Shown here piece after piece: positions 18,712 through 26,225 of a stretch of DNA of 64,000 nt. The notes beneath the pieces were generated by a model. That model searched no databases. It saw only the letters and a list, made by a program, of their open reading frames with translations, and was not told the origin of the DNA. The stretch is taken from positions 62,001 to 126,000 of the forward strand of contig JAHAKD010000004.1 in the NCBI GenBank assembly GCA_018371855.1, written 5' to 3'. How positions within the stretch are numbered: position 1 is the stretch's first letter; each line of letters begins with the position of its first letter. The stretch is from Clostridium sp. Lineage in GTDB: Bacteria; Bacillota; Clostridia; TANB77; CAG-508. Both the position numbers and the translations under genes were made by a program.

Positions 18712-18755
18712 AAAATATACATTAAATAAGATCAATTTAATGTATATTTTTTTAT
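18712..18755 (+). terminator. Terminator after greA
   Basis: 16-bp AT-rich stem (18712-18727 with 18735-18750), loop AAGATCA, followed by TTTATTTT. Confidence 0.8.
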
Positions 18756-18791
18756 TTTATAATGAAAAAAGTAAGGTTTTAGGCGATTATA

Positions 18792-18821
18792 TTGAAAAAG
18801 GTATAATAGTTATGGTAAAAT
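18792..18821 (+). promoter_or_regulatory. Possible promoter for the 55-aa gene and methyltransferase
   Basis: TTGAAA (18792-18797), 18-bp spacer, TAAAAT (18816-18821). A small hairpin with arms TATTCTAT / ATAGAATA (18839-18870) lies just before the ribosome site. Confidence 0.4.
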
Positions 18822-18884
18822 ATAGCGTAAATAAGGCATATTCTATGTGTTTTAACATATAAATAGAATAAAGGGGTTGAGAAC

Positions 18885-19052
18885 ATGGAATATGCAAAAG
18901 ATGAAATATTTACTATAGAATACAGTAATCAGAAGCCTAAAAGAATTAATAGGAATAATATTTTAGGTTTGTTATTTTCTATAGGAGGAATATTTTGTAT
19001 AGCCAATAGTATAGCTATATATAACTTTTTTAAAATATTATCAAATTTATAA
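18885..19052 (+). CDS. Small single-pass membrane protein, 55 aa, unknown
   Basis: A complete short frame with AAGGGG five to ten bases before its AUG. The first 25 residues are polar and charged (EYAKDEIFTIEYSNQ, KPKRINRNN) and the rest is one hydrophobic helix (ILGLLFSIGGIFCIANSIAIY). It is likely an N-in membrane peptide. It stops 13 bp before the methyltransferase gene, so they are probably co-transcribed. No known small-protein family is recognised. Confidence 0.6.
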   Translation: MEYAKDEIFTIEYSNQKPKRINRNNILGLLFSIGGIFCIANSIAIYNFFKILSNL

Positions 19053-19065
19053 TTGGAGATGTAGT

Positions 19066-19932
19066 ATGAAGGTAGCAAATGATTGGAAAGATTATGAAAT
19101 ATTAGATATGGCAAATGGAGAAAAACTAGAAAGATGGGGAGATATAGTTCTAGTTAGACCAGACCCACAAATAATATGGACAGAGAAATCTTTTAAAGAA
19201 AAATGGAAAGATGCACATGGAATATATAATAGAAGTAAAACTGGTGGTGGAAGTTGGAATTTTAAAAAGAAAGTTCCAGAAAGTTGGCAAATAAAATATA
19301 AAAACTTAACTTTTAATATAAAACCAATGGGTTTTAAACATACTGGTCTTTTCCCCGAACAAGCTGTTAATTGGGATTGGATGATTAATAAAATAAAGAA
19401 TAGTAGAAGAGAAATAAAAGTATTAAATTTATTTGCTTATACCGGTGGTGCTACTGTTGCTTGTCTTTCAGCAGGAGCTTCAGTATGCCATGTAGATAGT
19501 TCAAAAGGAATGGTAAGCTGGTCAAAAGAAAATGTTAATGCATCAGGACTAAAAGAAAAACCAGTTCGTTATATAGTGGACGATGTAGAGAAATTTGTAA
19601 ATAGAGAAATAAGAAGAGGAAATAAGTATGATGCAATTATAATGGATCCACCATCATATGGTAGAGGAACTAAAGGAGAAGTTTGGCGTTTTGAAGAAGA
19701 TATTGCTGATTTAGTAAATTTATGCACCAAAGTTCTTTCAGATAAACCTTTATTTTTCTTAATAAATTCATATACTACAGGAATTTCTGCTAAAGTTCTA
19801 GAAAATATATTAAGACTTAATATAAAAAATAATGGAATGTTTGAGTCCGGAGAAATAGGATTACCAATGACTGGATCAAAACTTGTGCTTCCTTGTGGAA
19901 TATATGGTAGATGGGAGGAAGCTAATGCTTAA
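19066..19932 (+). CDS. Class I SAM-dependent rRNA methyltransferase (RlmI/RlmK-like)
   Basis: 288 aa. The SAM-binding region LNLFAYTGGATVACLSAGA lies near residues 124-142 and the catalytic-type motif DPPSYGRG at 194-201, as in the RlmI/YccW family of 23S rRNA cytosine-C5 methyltransferases. The usual N-terminal PUA domain is missing; a shorter N-terminal region replaces it. RlmI proper uses a catalytic Cys, and this shorter group is only loosely characterised, so the target base is uncertain. TTGGAGATG precedes the AUG. The stop overlaps the next gene by 8 bp. Confidence 0.85.
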   Translation: MKVANDWKDYEILDMANGEKLERWGDIVLVRPDPQIIWTEKSFKEKWKDAHGIYNRSKTGGGSWNFKKKVPESWQIKYKNLTFNIKPMGFKHTGLFPEQAVNWDWMINKIKNSRREIKVLNLFAYTGGATVACLSAGASVCHVDSSKGMVSWSKENVNASGLKEKPVRYIVDDVEKFVNREIRRGNKYDAIIMDPPSYGRGTKGEVWRFEEDIADLVNLCTKVLSDKPLFFLINSYTTGISAKVLENILRLNIKNNGMFESGEIGLPMTGSKLVLPCGIYGRWEEANA

Positions 19933-20605
19933 TATATTATATGAAGATAATCATATCATAGTAGTTGTTAAAGAACCAGGAATTCCATCACAAGCAGATA
20001 AAACAAGAGATGATGATATGCTTACAATTATAAAGGCATATTTAAAGGAAAAATATAATAAGCCAGGAAATGTTTATTTAGGACTAGTTCATAGGTTAGA
20101 TAGGTCTGTTGGTGGAGTTATGGTATTTGCTAAAACTTCTAAAGCTGCATCAAGATTAAGTGAACAAGTTAGAAATAAACAGGTTAAGAAAAATTACATT
20201 GCTGTCGTAAAAGAGAAAATGGAAAATTTAAGTGGTATTATGCAAGATTATTTGGTAAAGGATGAAAGACAAAATAAATCTTTTGTTACAAATAAAAATA
20301 TAAAAAATGCTAAATTCTCAGAATTGGAATATGAAGTTGTAAAATATGATGAGGTAACACATATGAGTTTAGTAAAAATAGATTTAAAAACGGGAAGACA
20401 CCATCAAATAAGAGTGCAATTTTCTAGTAGAGGACATGCTCTTTGTGGAGATACTAAATATGGTACAAGGAGTAGAAGTAAACAATTAGCATTGTGGTCA
20501 TATAAATTAAAATTCTATCATCCAACAACAAAAGAAGAATTAGAGTTTAAATATTTACCTACCCAAAAAGGAGTATGGAATATTTTAAAAAACGTACATA
20601 TATAA
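19925..20605 (+). CDS. RluA-family RNA pseudouridine synthase
   Basis: 226 aa from the AUG at 19925; the frame is open upstream, but GGGAGGAAG at 19913-19921 fixes this start, overlapping the methyltransferase by 8 bp and implying translational coupling. The catalytic motif HRLDRSVGG is at 56-64 with Asp59 as nucleophile, followed by LKTGRHHQIRVQF and GDTKYG. It lacks an S4 domain, like short RluA/YqcB-type enzymes. The pairing of two rRNA/tRNA modification enzymes suggests shared regulation. A terminator follows directly. Confidence 0.93.
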   Translation: MLNILYEDNHIIVVVKEPGIPSQADKTRDDDMLTIIKAYLKEKYNKPGNVYLGLVHRLDRSVGGVMVFAKTSKAASRLSEQVRNKQVKKNYIAVVKEKMENLSGIMQDYLVKDERQNKSFVTNKNIKNAKFSELEYEVVKYDEVTHMSLVKIDLKTGRHHQIRVQFSSRGHALCGDTKYGTRSRSKQLALWSYKLKFYHPTTKEELEFKYLPTQKGVWNILKNVHI

Positions 20606-20606
20606 A

Positions 20607-20640
20607 AACATCAATTTTTAAATTGATGTTTTTTTTATTT
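20607..20640 (+). terminator. Terminator after pseudouridine synthase
   Basis: AACATCAATTT / AAATTGATGTT, 11 bp, 2-nt loop, then a T run. Confidence 0.85.
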
Positions 20641-20679
20641 AAGAATATAAAAGAACAATAAAACACAAAAAATATTAAA

Positions 20680-20693
20680 CAATAGTACTATTG
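20680..20693. promoter_or_regulatory. 14-bp perfect palindrome upstream of agrB
   Basis: CAATAGTACTATTG is a perfect inverted repeat about 140 bp before agrB. A TATAAT box at 20796-20801 has no good -35 hexamer, as expected for an activator-dependent promoter. Whether the palindrome is an operator is inference. Confidence 0.35.
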
Positions 20694-20834
20694 GTGAAAT
20701 TATAAATTATACATGTGAAAATAAATGTTGAAATTTTTACCATACTAAAAAAATATTTTTGCAAATTAAAACGGATAGATAAATTTAGAAAAAATTATAA
20801 TGAATTCAGAAAATAAAAGAAATGAGGAATAAAT

Positions 20835-21440
20835 GTGATAGAAGCAATTTGTAATTCATTAACAAAGAAAATAATTAAATCAGTTGATGGATATGATGAA
20901 AATAAAGCAGATGAAATTAGCTATGGCTTGCAATTGCTACTTGGTGAAGTACCTAAATTTTTTATTACATTTATATTGGCTTGGATACTTAATATAATTG
21001 ATTTAACAATAATTTCTTTTATTGTAATTCTTCCATATAGAATGTTTTCTGGGGGATTTCATTTACGAACACATCTTGGTTGCATTATAGCAACAAATAC
21101 AATGTATATTGGAAGTGCATATTTAGCTAGTATATTAAACTTTGACAATACTATTAAATACATATTAATAGCAATCACTTTTATATTTAGCTTTGCAATG
21201 ATTGCAAAATATGCACCAGCAGATACAGAGAATGTTCCGGTATTACAGAAGAAAGAAAGAAGAAGACGTAAAATATGGTCATTTGTAATTGCAGGTATAG
21301 AACTAGTAATTGCAATAGTTATTCCATATAAAGTAATTTCTAATATGATAATTATAGGAATATTAGTACAAACGTTAACAATAACGAAATTAGCATATAA
21401 AATTACAAAAAATAAATATGGATATGAAGTATATGGGTAG
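20835..21440 (+). CDS. agrB: AgrB-like autoinducer-processing membrane protease
   Basis: 201 aa from GTG 20835 with GAGG upstream. AgrB cleaves the AgrD precursor and cyclises the autoinducing peptide at the membrane. The catalytic pair His76 and Cys83 sits in GGFHLRTHLGC, with the same seven-residue spacing as in staphylococcal AgrB. Several membrane helices flank it (FFITFILAWILNIIDL, YILIAITFIFSFAMIA, VIAGIELVIAIVIPY). The matching agrD follows 52 bp downstream on the same strand, while the regulator and kinase genes are on the opposite strand. Confidence 0.93.
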   Translation: MIEAICNSLTKKIIKSVDGYDENKADEISYGLQLLLGEVPKFFITFILAWILNIIDLTIISFIVILPYRMFSGGFHLRTHLGCIIATNTMYIGSAYLASILNFDNTIKYILIAITFIFSFAMIAKYAPADTENVPVLQKKERRRRKIWSFVIAGIELVIAIVIPYKVISNMIIIGILVQTLTITKLAYKITKNKYGYEVYG

Positions 21441-21492
21441 TAATAGAGGAAAGACCTCTTGCTATATAAATTAAAAAAAGGGGGAAACTATT

Positions 21493-21612
21493 ATGTTAAA
21501 ATTCTTAGCAAGATTAGCAGAAAAATATGCTAAATCATCTAACACAGCATGTTTTGTTTTTGGAATATTACATCAACCAAAAATGCCTGCTAACATGATT
21601 AAAAAAGATTAG
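21493..21612 (+). CDS. agrD: AgrD-like cyclic (thio)lactone autoinducer precursor, 39 aa
   Basis: A 39-codon frame with a GGGGGAAAC site before its AUG. The N-terminal amphipathic helix MLKFLARLAEKYAKSS is followed by the Cys region NTACFVFGIL and the recognition tail HQPKMPANMIKKD, which matches clostridial AgrD tails (HQPxxP). Cys20 would form the thiolactone. A five-membered ring would be CFVFG, but the HQP tail lies six residues after the Cys, so the cleavage point is unclear. Position right after agrB supports the call. Confidence 0.88.
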   Translation: MLKFLARLAEKYAKSSNTACFVFGILHQPKMPANMIKKD

Positions 21613-21643
21613 GAACAATCAACCAAATTAAATTAAGACGACA

Positions 21644-21671
21644 AAAAATACCTATTTATTTAGGTATTTTT
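21644..21671. terminator. Bidirectional terminator between agrD and the sensor kinase
   Basis: AAAAATACCTA / TAGGTATTTTT, 11 bp, 6-nt loop, T runs on both strands; serves the two convergent agr transcripts. Confidence 0.85.
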
Positions 21672-21680
21672 ATTTTTCTA

Positions 21681-23052
21681 TTAAATTTTTAATAAACTTG
21701 GTTTAGGTATATATATCTCTAACTGTTGTTTAAATAAATCATCATCTTTACTTGTAAAAATTGCAAGATTATCATGTTTCTTTAATATTTTATTTACTTC
21801 CCACAATCCAAGCCCTGTATTATTAGGTTTTGTAGTATATGCTTTTTCAAAAATTTTAAATGTATCAATATCTTTATTTTTATATGTATTTTCTACAATT
21901 ACAAGTTGCCTATTCATTCTATAATCCATTATAAATCGTATACTTATATATTTTTTTTCACATTCTTGTGCAGCTTCTATGCTATTGTCTAATAATATTC
22001 CTAATATTCTAGTAAGTTCATATGTATCAATATGAAGTGAATTTAAATCAATAAAAGCGCCAAGTTCTAACTGAATATTTTTACTGCTTGCTTTATTATA
22101 TTTATCTGCTAAAATTGCGTATATTGATGGATTATTAATTGCTTCTGGATTTATAGCAGCTAGGTTATTAATATTATTGCAATCATTAAAAAGAGACTTA
22201 TAATATTTTGTTAAGCCATCCATATCTTTAGCTGTTACATATCCGACCAATACCATTCATAATATTATGAAAATCGTGCTTAAATGCACGGATATTATCA
22301 TACATTATTTTTAATGTATTGTTATATAATTGTAAATTATTTATATCTCTATTTGCTATTTCTAACTGCTTAGTTTTGATTATATTAAATAAACTAACAA
22401 AGAAATATGCTAATAAACATATAATACTTAATAAGATGATAAATGTTGGTAAAATATTATTATAAAAAGCGGTAATATATAATTGTAAAAATACAGTAAT
22501 AAAACCTAATAAAATAGTTCCGAGAATAATACGAGAATCTTTTTTATTTAAATGTGAAAAGGCATTTATATTTACTTTGAATTTTTGTAATAATTTTAAA
22601 ATTATATACAAACAAATATATACAATCGCAAGAAAAAGCAAATGATAAATTGGCATCGAAGAAGCTTCAGTATATTGTTTATTGCAAATAATTGAGTACA
22701 CCTGAGACGAAATCATTTCAAATAATACCGTTAATGAAAATGGAACTGCTACTACTATACATGATTCTAGTAATTGTGTTTTAAAGAATAACAGATACAT
22801 AAATATAAAGATAAGGACATTTAGTATAACATTATATGGAGAGCTTACAATTAAACGATTTATAACGATTAAGATATAAATTGAAAATATACATAAATAT
22901 TTAGTTTTGCTTTTTATGGGTTTATTAAGCAAAGTAAGACTAATATTAACATGTAAAATTATTTCTATTAATGTACAAGGAATGCTAATCATATTAGTTA
23001 GCTCTGCATTCGGATTCATTAAAATATTCATTATCTTTTGTATTGTATTCAT
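21681..23052 (-). pseudogene. agrC: AgrC-like sensor histidine kinase, split by a one-base frameshift
   Basis: Two overlapping minus frames make one kinase. The first (22228-23052) has about six membrane helices and the phospho-acceptor box FKHDFHNIMNGIG (His259), then leaves frame and stops after RICNS. The second (21681-22256) continues GYVTAKDMDGLTKYYK and holds the GHKL ATPase motifs ILLDNSIEAA and NTGLGLWEVNKILKKH. Removing one base near 22245 restores GIGGYVTA. The second half has no ribosome site. The start at 23052 follows GGAGG and overlaps the regulator gene by 59 bp. It may be a true mutation, phase variation or a sequence error. Confidence 0.85.
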
Positions 23053-23749
23053 AGTTATTTATAACCTCCAGTAAATTGTTTTTATATTTAGGGCCAATAG
23101 GGCAAACGTCATTATTTGAAAGATATATACAATTTTTCATATTATCTATTTTATTAATGCAATCAATATTAACTATGTAAGATTTATGACATCTTACAAA
23201 ATTTCCAGGTAATGTTTTTTCTATTTTATTAAAAGCAATATATGATGAATAGTCTTGGAATTGTGTATGATAAGTAAGCTTCATATTATTTTTTTTAATA
23301 TAAAGTACATCACTTTCTCTAATTAACATCTGGGAATTACCGACTTTAATAAAATTTGATACACTTGATTTGATGTCATCAAATAATCTAGATATAGTTA
23401 GCTCAAGTCTTTCAGAAACAAAAGGTTTTGGAATATAATCAAAGGTTTTGTATTTGTATGCTACCAGAGCATATTCTAAATGACCTGTAATAAAAATTAT
23501 ATATATATTTTTGTTTTTCTTTCGTATTCGTTCAGCAATATCCAAACCAGTTAACTTATTTTTCAAATTTATATCAAGAAATAATACATCAATATTATTT
23601 TCATTTAAATAATTAAATAAGTCAGCTGCATTATCACAAGTATAGGTGATTTTTGCATTATAGTCATTTTGAAGAAAAATATTTTCCAGCATCTGTGATA
23701 ATTTGTCTAAAATGTTTTTATTATCATCGCATAAAACAAAATTTAACAT
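22994..23749 (-). CDS. agrA: LytTR-type response regulator (AgrA-like)
   Basis: 251 aa. Receiver domain with acidic pocket Asp8/Asp9, phospho-acceptor Asp59 in DVLFLDINLK, and conserved Lys in FDYIPKPF. The C-terminal LytTR DNA-binding domain (about 140-240) carries FVRCHKSYIVNIDCI. AgrA-type regulators bind direct repeats upstream of agr promoters when phosphorylated by AgrC. It is the first gene of the minus-strand transcript, overlapping the broken kinase. AGGAGATGAAG precedes the AUG. Confidence 0.92.
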   Translation of the reverse strand: MLNFVLCDDNKNILDKLSQMLENIFLQNDYNAKITYTCDNAADLFNYLNENNIDVLFLDINLKNKLTGLDIAERIRKKNKNIYIIFITGHLEYALVAYKYKTFDYIPKPFVSERLELTISRLFDDIKSSVSNFIKVGNSQMLIRESDVLYIKKNNMKLTYHTQFQDYSSYIAFNKIEKTLPGNFVRCHKSYIVNIDCINKIDNMKNCIYLSNNDVCPIGPKYKNNLLEVINNYEYNTKDNEYFNESECRAN

Positions 23750-23861
23750 ATCTTCATCTCCTAAATAATATATATTATTATAAAGAATAATATTGAATTA
23801 ACAATAATAGACAAAAAAATATCTAATTAGACGATTACCTATATTTTCCAATAATAAATAC

Positions 23862-23890
23862 AATATAATCTAAAAAATTGATAATGTCAA
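23862..23890 (-). promoter_or_regulatory. Promoter for the agrA-agrC transcript
   Basis: On minus: TTGACA (23885-23890), 17-bp spacer, TATATT (23862-23867), giving a leader of about 105 nt. Confidence 0.55.
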
Positions 23891-23918
23891 TATAAAAAAA
23901 TAATATTGGAGGTCCAAA

Positions 23919-24728
23919 ATGATAAAAGTTTTTGACAAAAAATTACTTTTTTCGATATGCGGAATAATTTTAATTTTTTTACTTATTTTTACAATTTATA
24001 TGGAAAATCAAGTTACATATACAAATGGAAATGCTTTAAGCAATAAGAAAATTGGATGGGGAATAAAACGAGAAAAAGACCATAAAAGACCAGATGTAGG
24101 GAAAGAAAATGCTGAATTAATGGAAAAATATGATGGCCTATATATAGGAAATGAAGAGGAAAAGTATATATATTTAACTTTTGACGAAGGATATGAAGCA
24201 GGATATACAGAACAGATTCTGGATGTATTAAAGGCAAATGATGTAAAAGCTACATTTTTCATAACAGCTCATTATCTAAATACAGCAGAAGATTTAGTGA
24301 AAAGAATGGTTGACGAGGGACATATAGTAGGAAATCATACAGTGCATCATAAAAGTCTTCCTGATATTTCCGATGAAGAAATAAAAGATGAAGTTATGAA
24401 ATTACACCAATCGATATATGAGAAAACAGGGTATGAAATGAAATATATAAGACCACCAAAAGGAGAATATAGTGAACGAACTTTGGCTGTAACAGAAGAA
24501 CTTGGTTATACAAATGTAATGTGGACATTTGGTTATTTAGACTATGATGAAAATGTACAAAAAGGAACGGAATATGCTAAAAAGATCGTTTTAGATAATC
24601 TTCATAATGGAGAAATAATGTTACTACATGGAAACTCAAAAGATAATGCAAATGCTTTAGATAGTATTATTAAGGAAGCAAAGGCAGAAGGATATGAATT
24701 TAAATCACTTGATGAATTTGAAAGATAG
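23919..24728 (+). CDS. pdaA: Polysaccharide deacetylase, PdaA-like (muramic delta-lactam de-N-acetylase)
   Basis: 269 aa. One N-terminal membrane segment (about 8-28), then an NodB-fold deacetylase. The first motif reads FDEGYE, the variant typical of PdaA rather than TFDDG; the metal His motif GNHTVHHKS and the RPPKGEYS motif follow. PdaA deacetylates muramic acid to allow delta-lactam formation in spore cortex, needed for germination. Placement directly before yqfC and yqfD supports a sporulation role. GGAGG precedes the AUG. Confidence 0.9.
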   Translation: MIKVFDKKLLFSICGIILIFLLIFTIYMENQVTYTNGNALSNKKIGWGIKREKDHKRPDVGKENAELMEKYDGLYIGNEEEKYIYLTFDEGYEAGYTEQILDVLKANDVKATFFITAHYLNTAEDLVKRMVDEGHIVGNHTVHHKSLPDISDEEIKDEVMKLHQSIYEKTGYEMKYIRPPKGEYSERTLAVTEELGYTNVMWTFGYLDYDENVQKGTEYAKKIVLDNLHNGEIMLLHGNSKDNANALDSIIKEAKAEGYEFKSLDEFER

Positions 24729-24730
24729 GA

Positions 24731-25018
24731 GTGATAAAAATAAAAAATACAAGAAATAAAATCGAAAAGTTACTAGAGATTCCGGTAGAAGTAACTACCA
24801 ATATACCAAAAATAACGTTAATAGGTTTTAATCAGTTAATGATTGAAAATTATACGGGAGTTATAGAATATGAAGAGTATTTAGTAAAAATAAATAGTTC
24901 TATTGGAATAATAATAATAGAAGGGAATAAAATGAATTTAAATCAAATAAATGAAAATGACGTATTAATTAGTGGAGTACTTTCTAAAATATATCTTGAA
25001 AGTACAGAGGAGGAATAA
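24731..25018 (+). CDS. yqfC: Sporulation protein YqfC
   Basis: Up to 95 aa, YabP/YqfC family: EIPVEVTTNIPKITLIGFNQ followed by GVIEYEEYLVKI. YqfC is a small sporulation protein paired with YqfD. The start is uncertain. GTG 24731 overlaps its own AGGAG (24727-24731) and so cannot use it. An in-frame ATA at 24740 lies 8 nt after that site and would give the N-terminus usual for YqfC. GTG is reported as the default. It overlaps nothing and lies 2 bp after pdaA. Confidence 0.85.
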   Translation: MIKIKNTRNKIEKLLEIPVEVTTNIPKITLIGFNQLMIENYTGVIEYEEYLVKINSSIGIIIIEGNKMNLNQINENDVLISGVLSKIYLESTEEE

Positions 25019-25024
25019 GAAAAC

Positions 25025-26212
25025 GTGAGTATAAAAAAGATAGAAGGCTATTTAAATGGATTTGTAACTATACATGTAGAAGGTTATTTTATAGAACGTT
25101 TTATAAACATGTGTAGACTACAGAAAATATACTTATGGAATATAGAAAAGAAAAATGATATATACTTAACTGTTAATATTGGAATTAAAGATTTTAAAAA
25201 AATAAGAAAGATAGCTAAAAAAACAAAATGCAAAGTGGGCATTGACCGAAAAAAAGGAGTGCCCTTTTTTTTACATAAATATAAGAAGAGAAAGTTCTTT
25301 TTGGCAATGTTTTTAATAATTATATTAGCTTTATTTATATTATCAAAATTTATTTGGAATATAGAAATAAAAATAACAGGAGACGACCTAACTGAAGAGA
25401 AAATTTTAAGCTCTTTAAATGAAAATGGATTATTTATAGGCGAAAGTAAAAGCGATATAGATATAAAAAAAATTGTTAATAATATAAGATTAGCAAGAAG
25501 TGATATAGCATGGATAGGAATCGAATTAAAAGGAACTAATGCAATAGTAGAAGTTGTAGAGGCAGAAGAAAAGCCAGAAATTATAGCTCAAGATGAATAT
25601 TGTAATATTGTATCAGATAAAGAAGGGAAGATAGTAAAAATAAATGCTAACACAGGGACTGCAATGGTAAAACCTGGAGATGTCGTAAAAGAGGGAACTT
25701 TGCTAATTGGTGGCTGGATGGAAGGAAAGTATACGGGAACTCGTTTTGTTAGAGCTACAGGAGAAATAGAGGCAGTAGTATGGTATACTGAAAAGGCAAC
25801 GGTAAGCTTTAAAGAAACTAAAGTGGAAAAAACAGGAAAAATGGAGAAAAAATATGCAATAAATATAAATAATTTTAGAATAAATTTGTATAAAAGGCTT
25901 TCAAATTTTGAAAAATATGATACAATATATGCAACTAAAAAGTTAAAATTATTTTCAAATTTCTATATACCCGTAGAGTTAATCGAATGTAATAATTCTG
26001 AAATAAAAGAATATGAAATTAACTATAGCGAGGAAGAGGCAAAGAAAGAAGCAAAAAGAAGAGCTGAAGAAAAGTTAAATCAAAAAATAACGAATAATGA
26101 CAATATAAATAATGTGACAGTAAATTATACAATAAAAGATGATGCAGTGGAGGCAGAGGTAACATATGAAGTCTTTGAAAATATAGGAACTAATGAAAAA
26201 ATAGTATTTTGA
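25025..26212 (+). CDS. yqfD: Sporulation protein YqfD
   Basis: 395 aa from GTG 25025 with GAGGAGG upstream. YqfD is a membrane protein of the mother-cell sporulation programme. A soluble N-terminal part is followed by one membrane segment (FFLAMFLIIILALFILSKF, near residues 92-112), an FtsQ/POTRA-like segment (IKITGDDLTEEKILSSL), and a long extracytoplasmic beta-rich domain (PGDVVKEGTLLIGGWMEGK). A GGGCA/TGCCC hairpin with eight T at 25237-25272 lies inside the coding region. It follows yqfC after 6 bp. Confidence 0.93.
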   Translation: MSIKKIEGYLNGFVTIHVEGYFIERFINMCRLQKIYLWNIEKKNDIYLTVNIGIKDFKKIRKIAKKTKCKVGIDRKKGVPFFLHKYKKRKFFLAMFLIIILALFILSKFIWNIEIKITGDDLTEEKILSSLNENGLFIGESKSDIDIKKIVNNIRLARSDIAWIGIELKGTNAIVEVVEAEEKPEIIAQDEYCNIVSDKEGKIVKINANTGTAMVKPGDVVKEGTLLIGGWMEGKYTGTRFVRATGEIEAVVWYTEKATVSFKETKVEKTGKMEKKYAININNFRINLYKRLSNFEKYDTIYATKKLKLFSNFYIPVELIECNNSEIKEYEINYSEEEAKKEAKRRAEEKLNQKITNNDNINNVTVNYTIKDDAVEAEVTYEVFENIGTNEKIVF

Positions 26213-26225
26213 AAGGATGATAAAC

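Noticed and set aside
22228..22256. Programmed frameshift in agrC
   Set aside because: No slippery heptamer or downstream stimulatory hairpin is evident, so mutation or read error is simpler.
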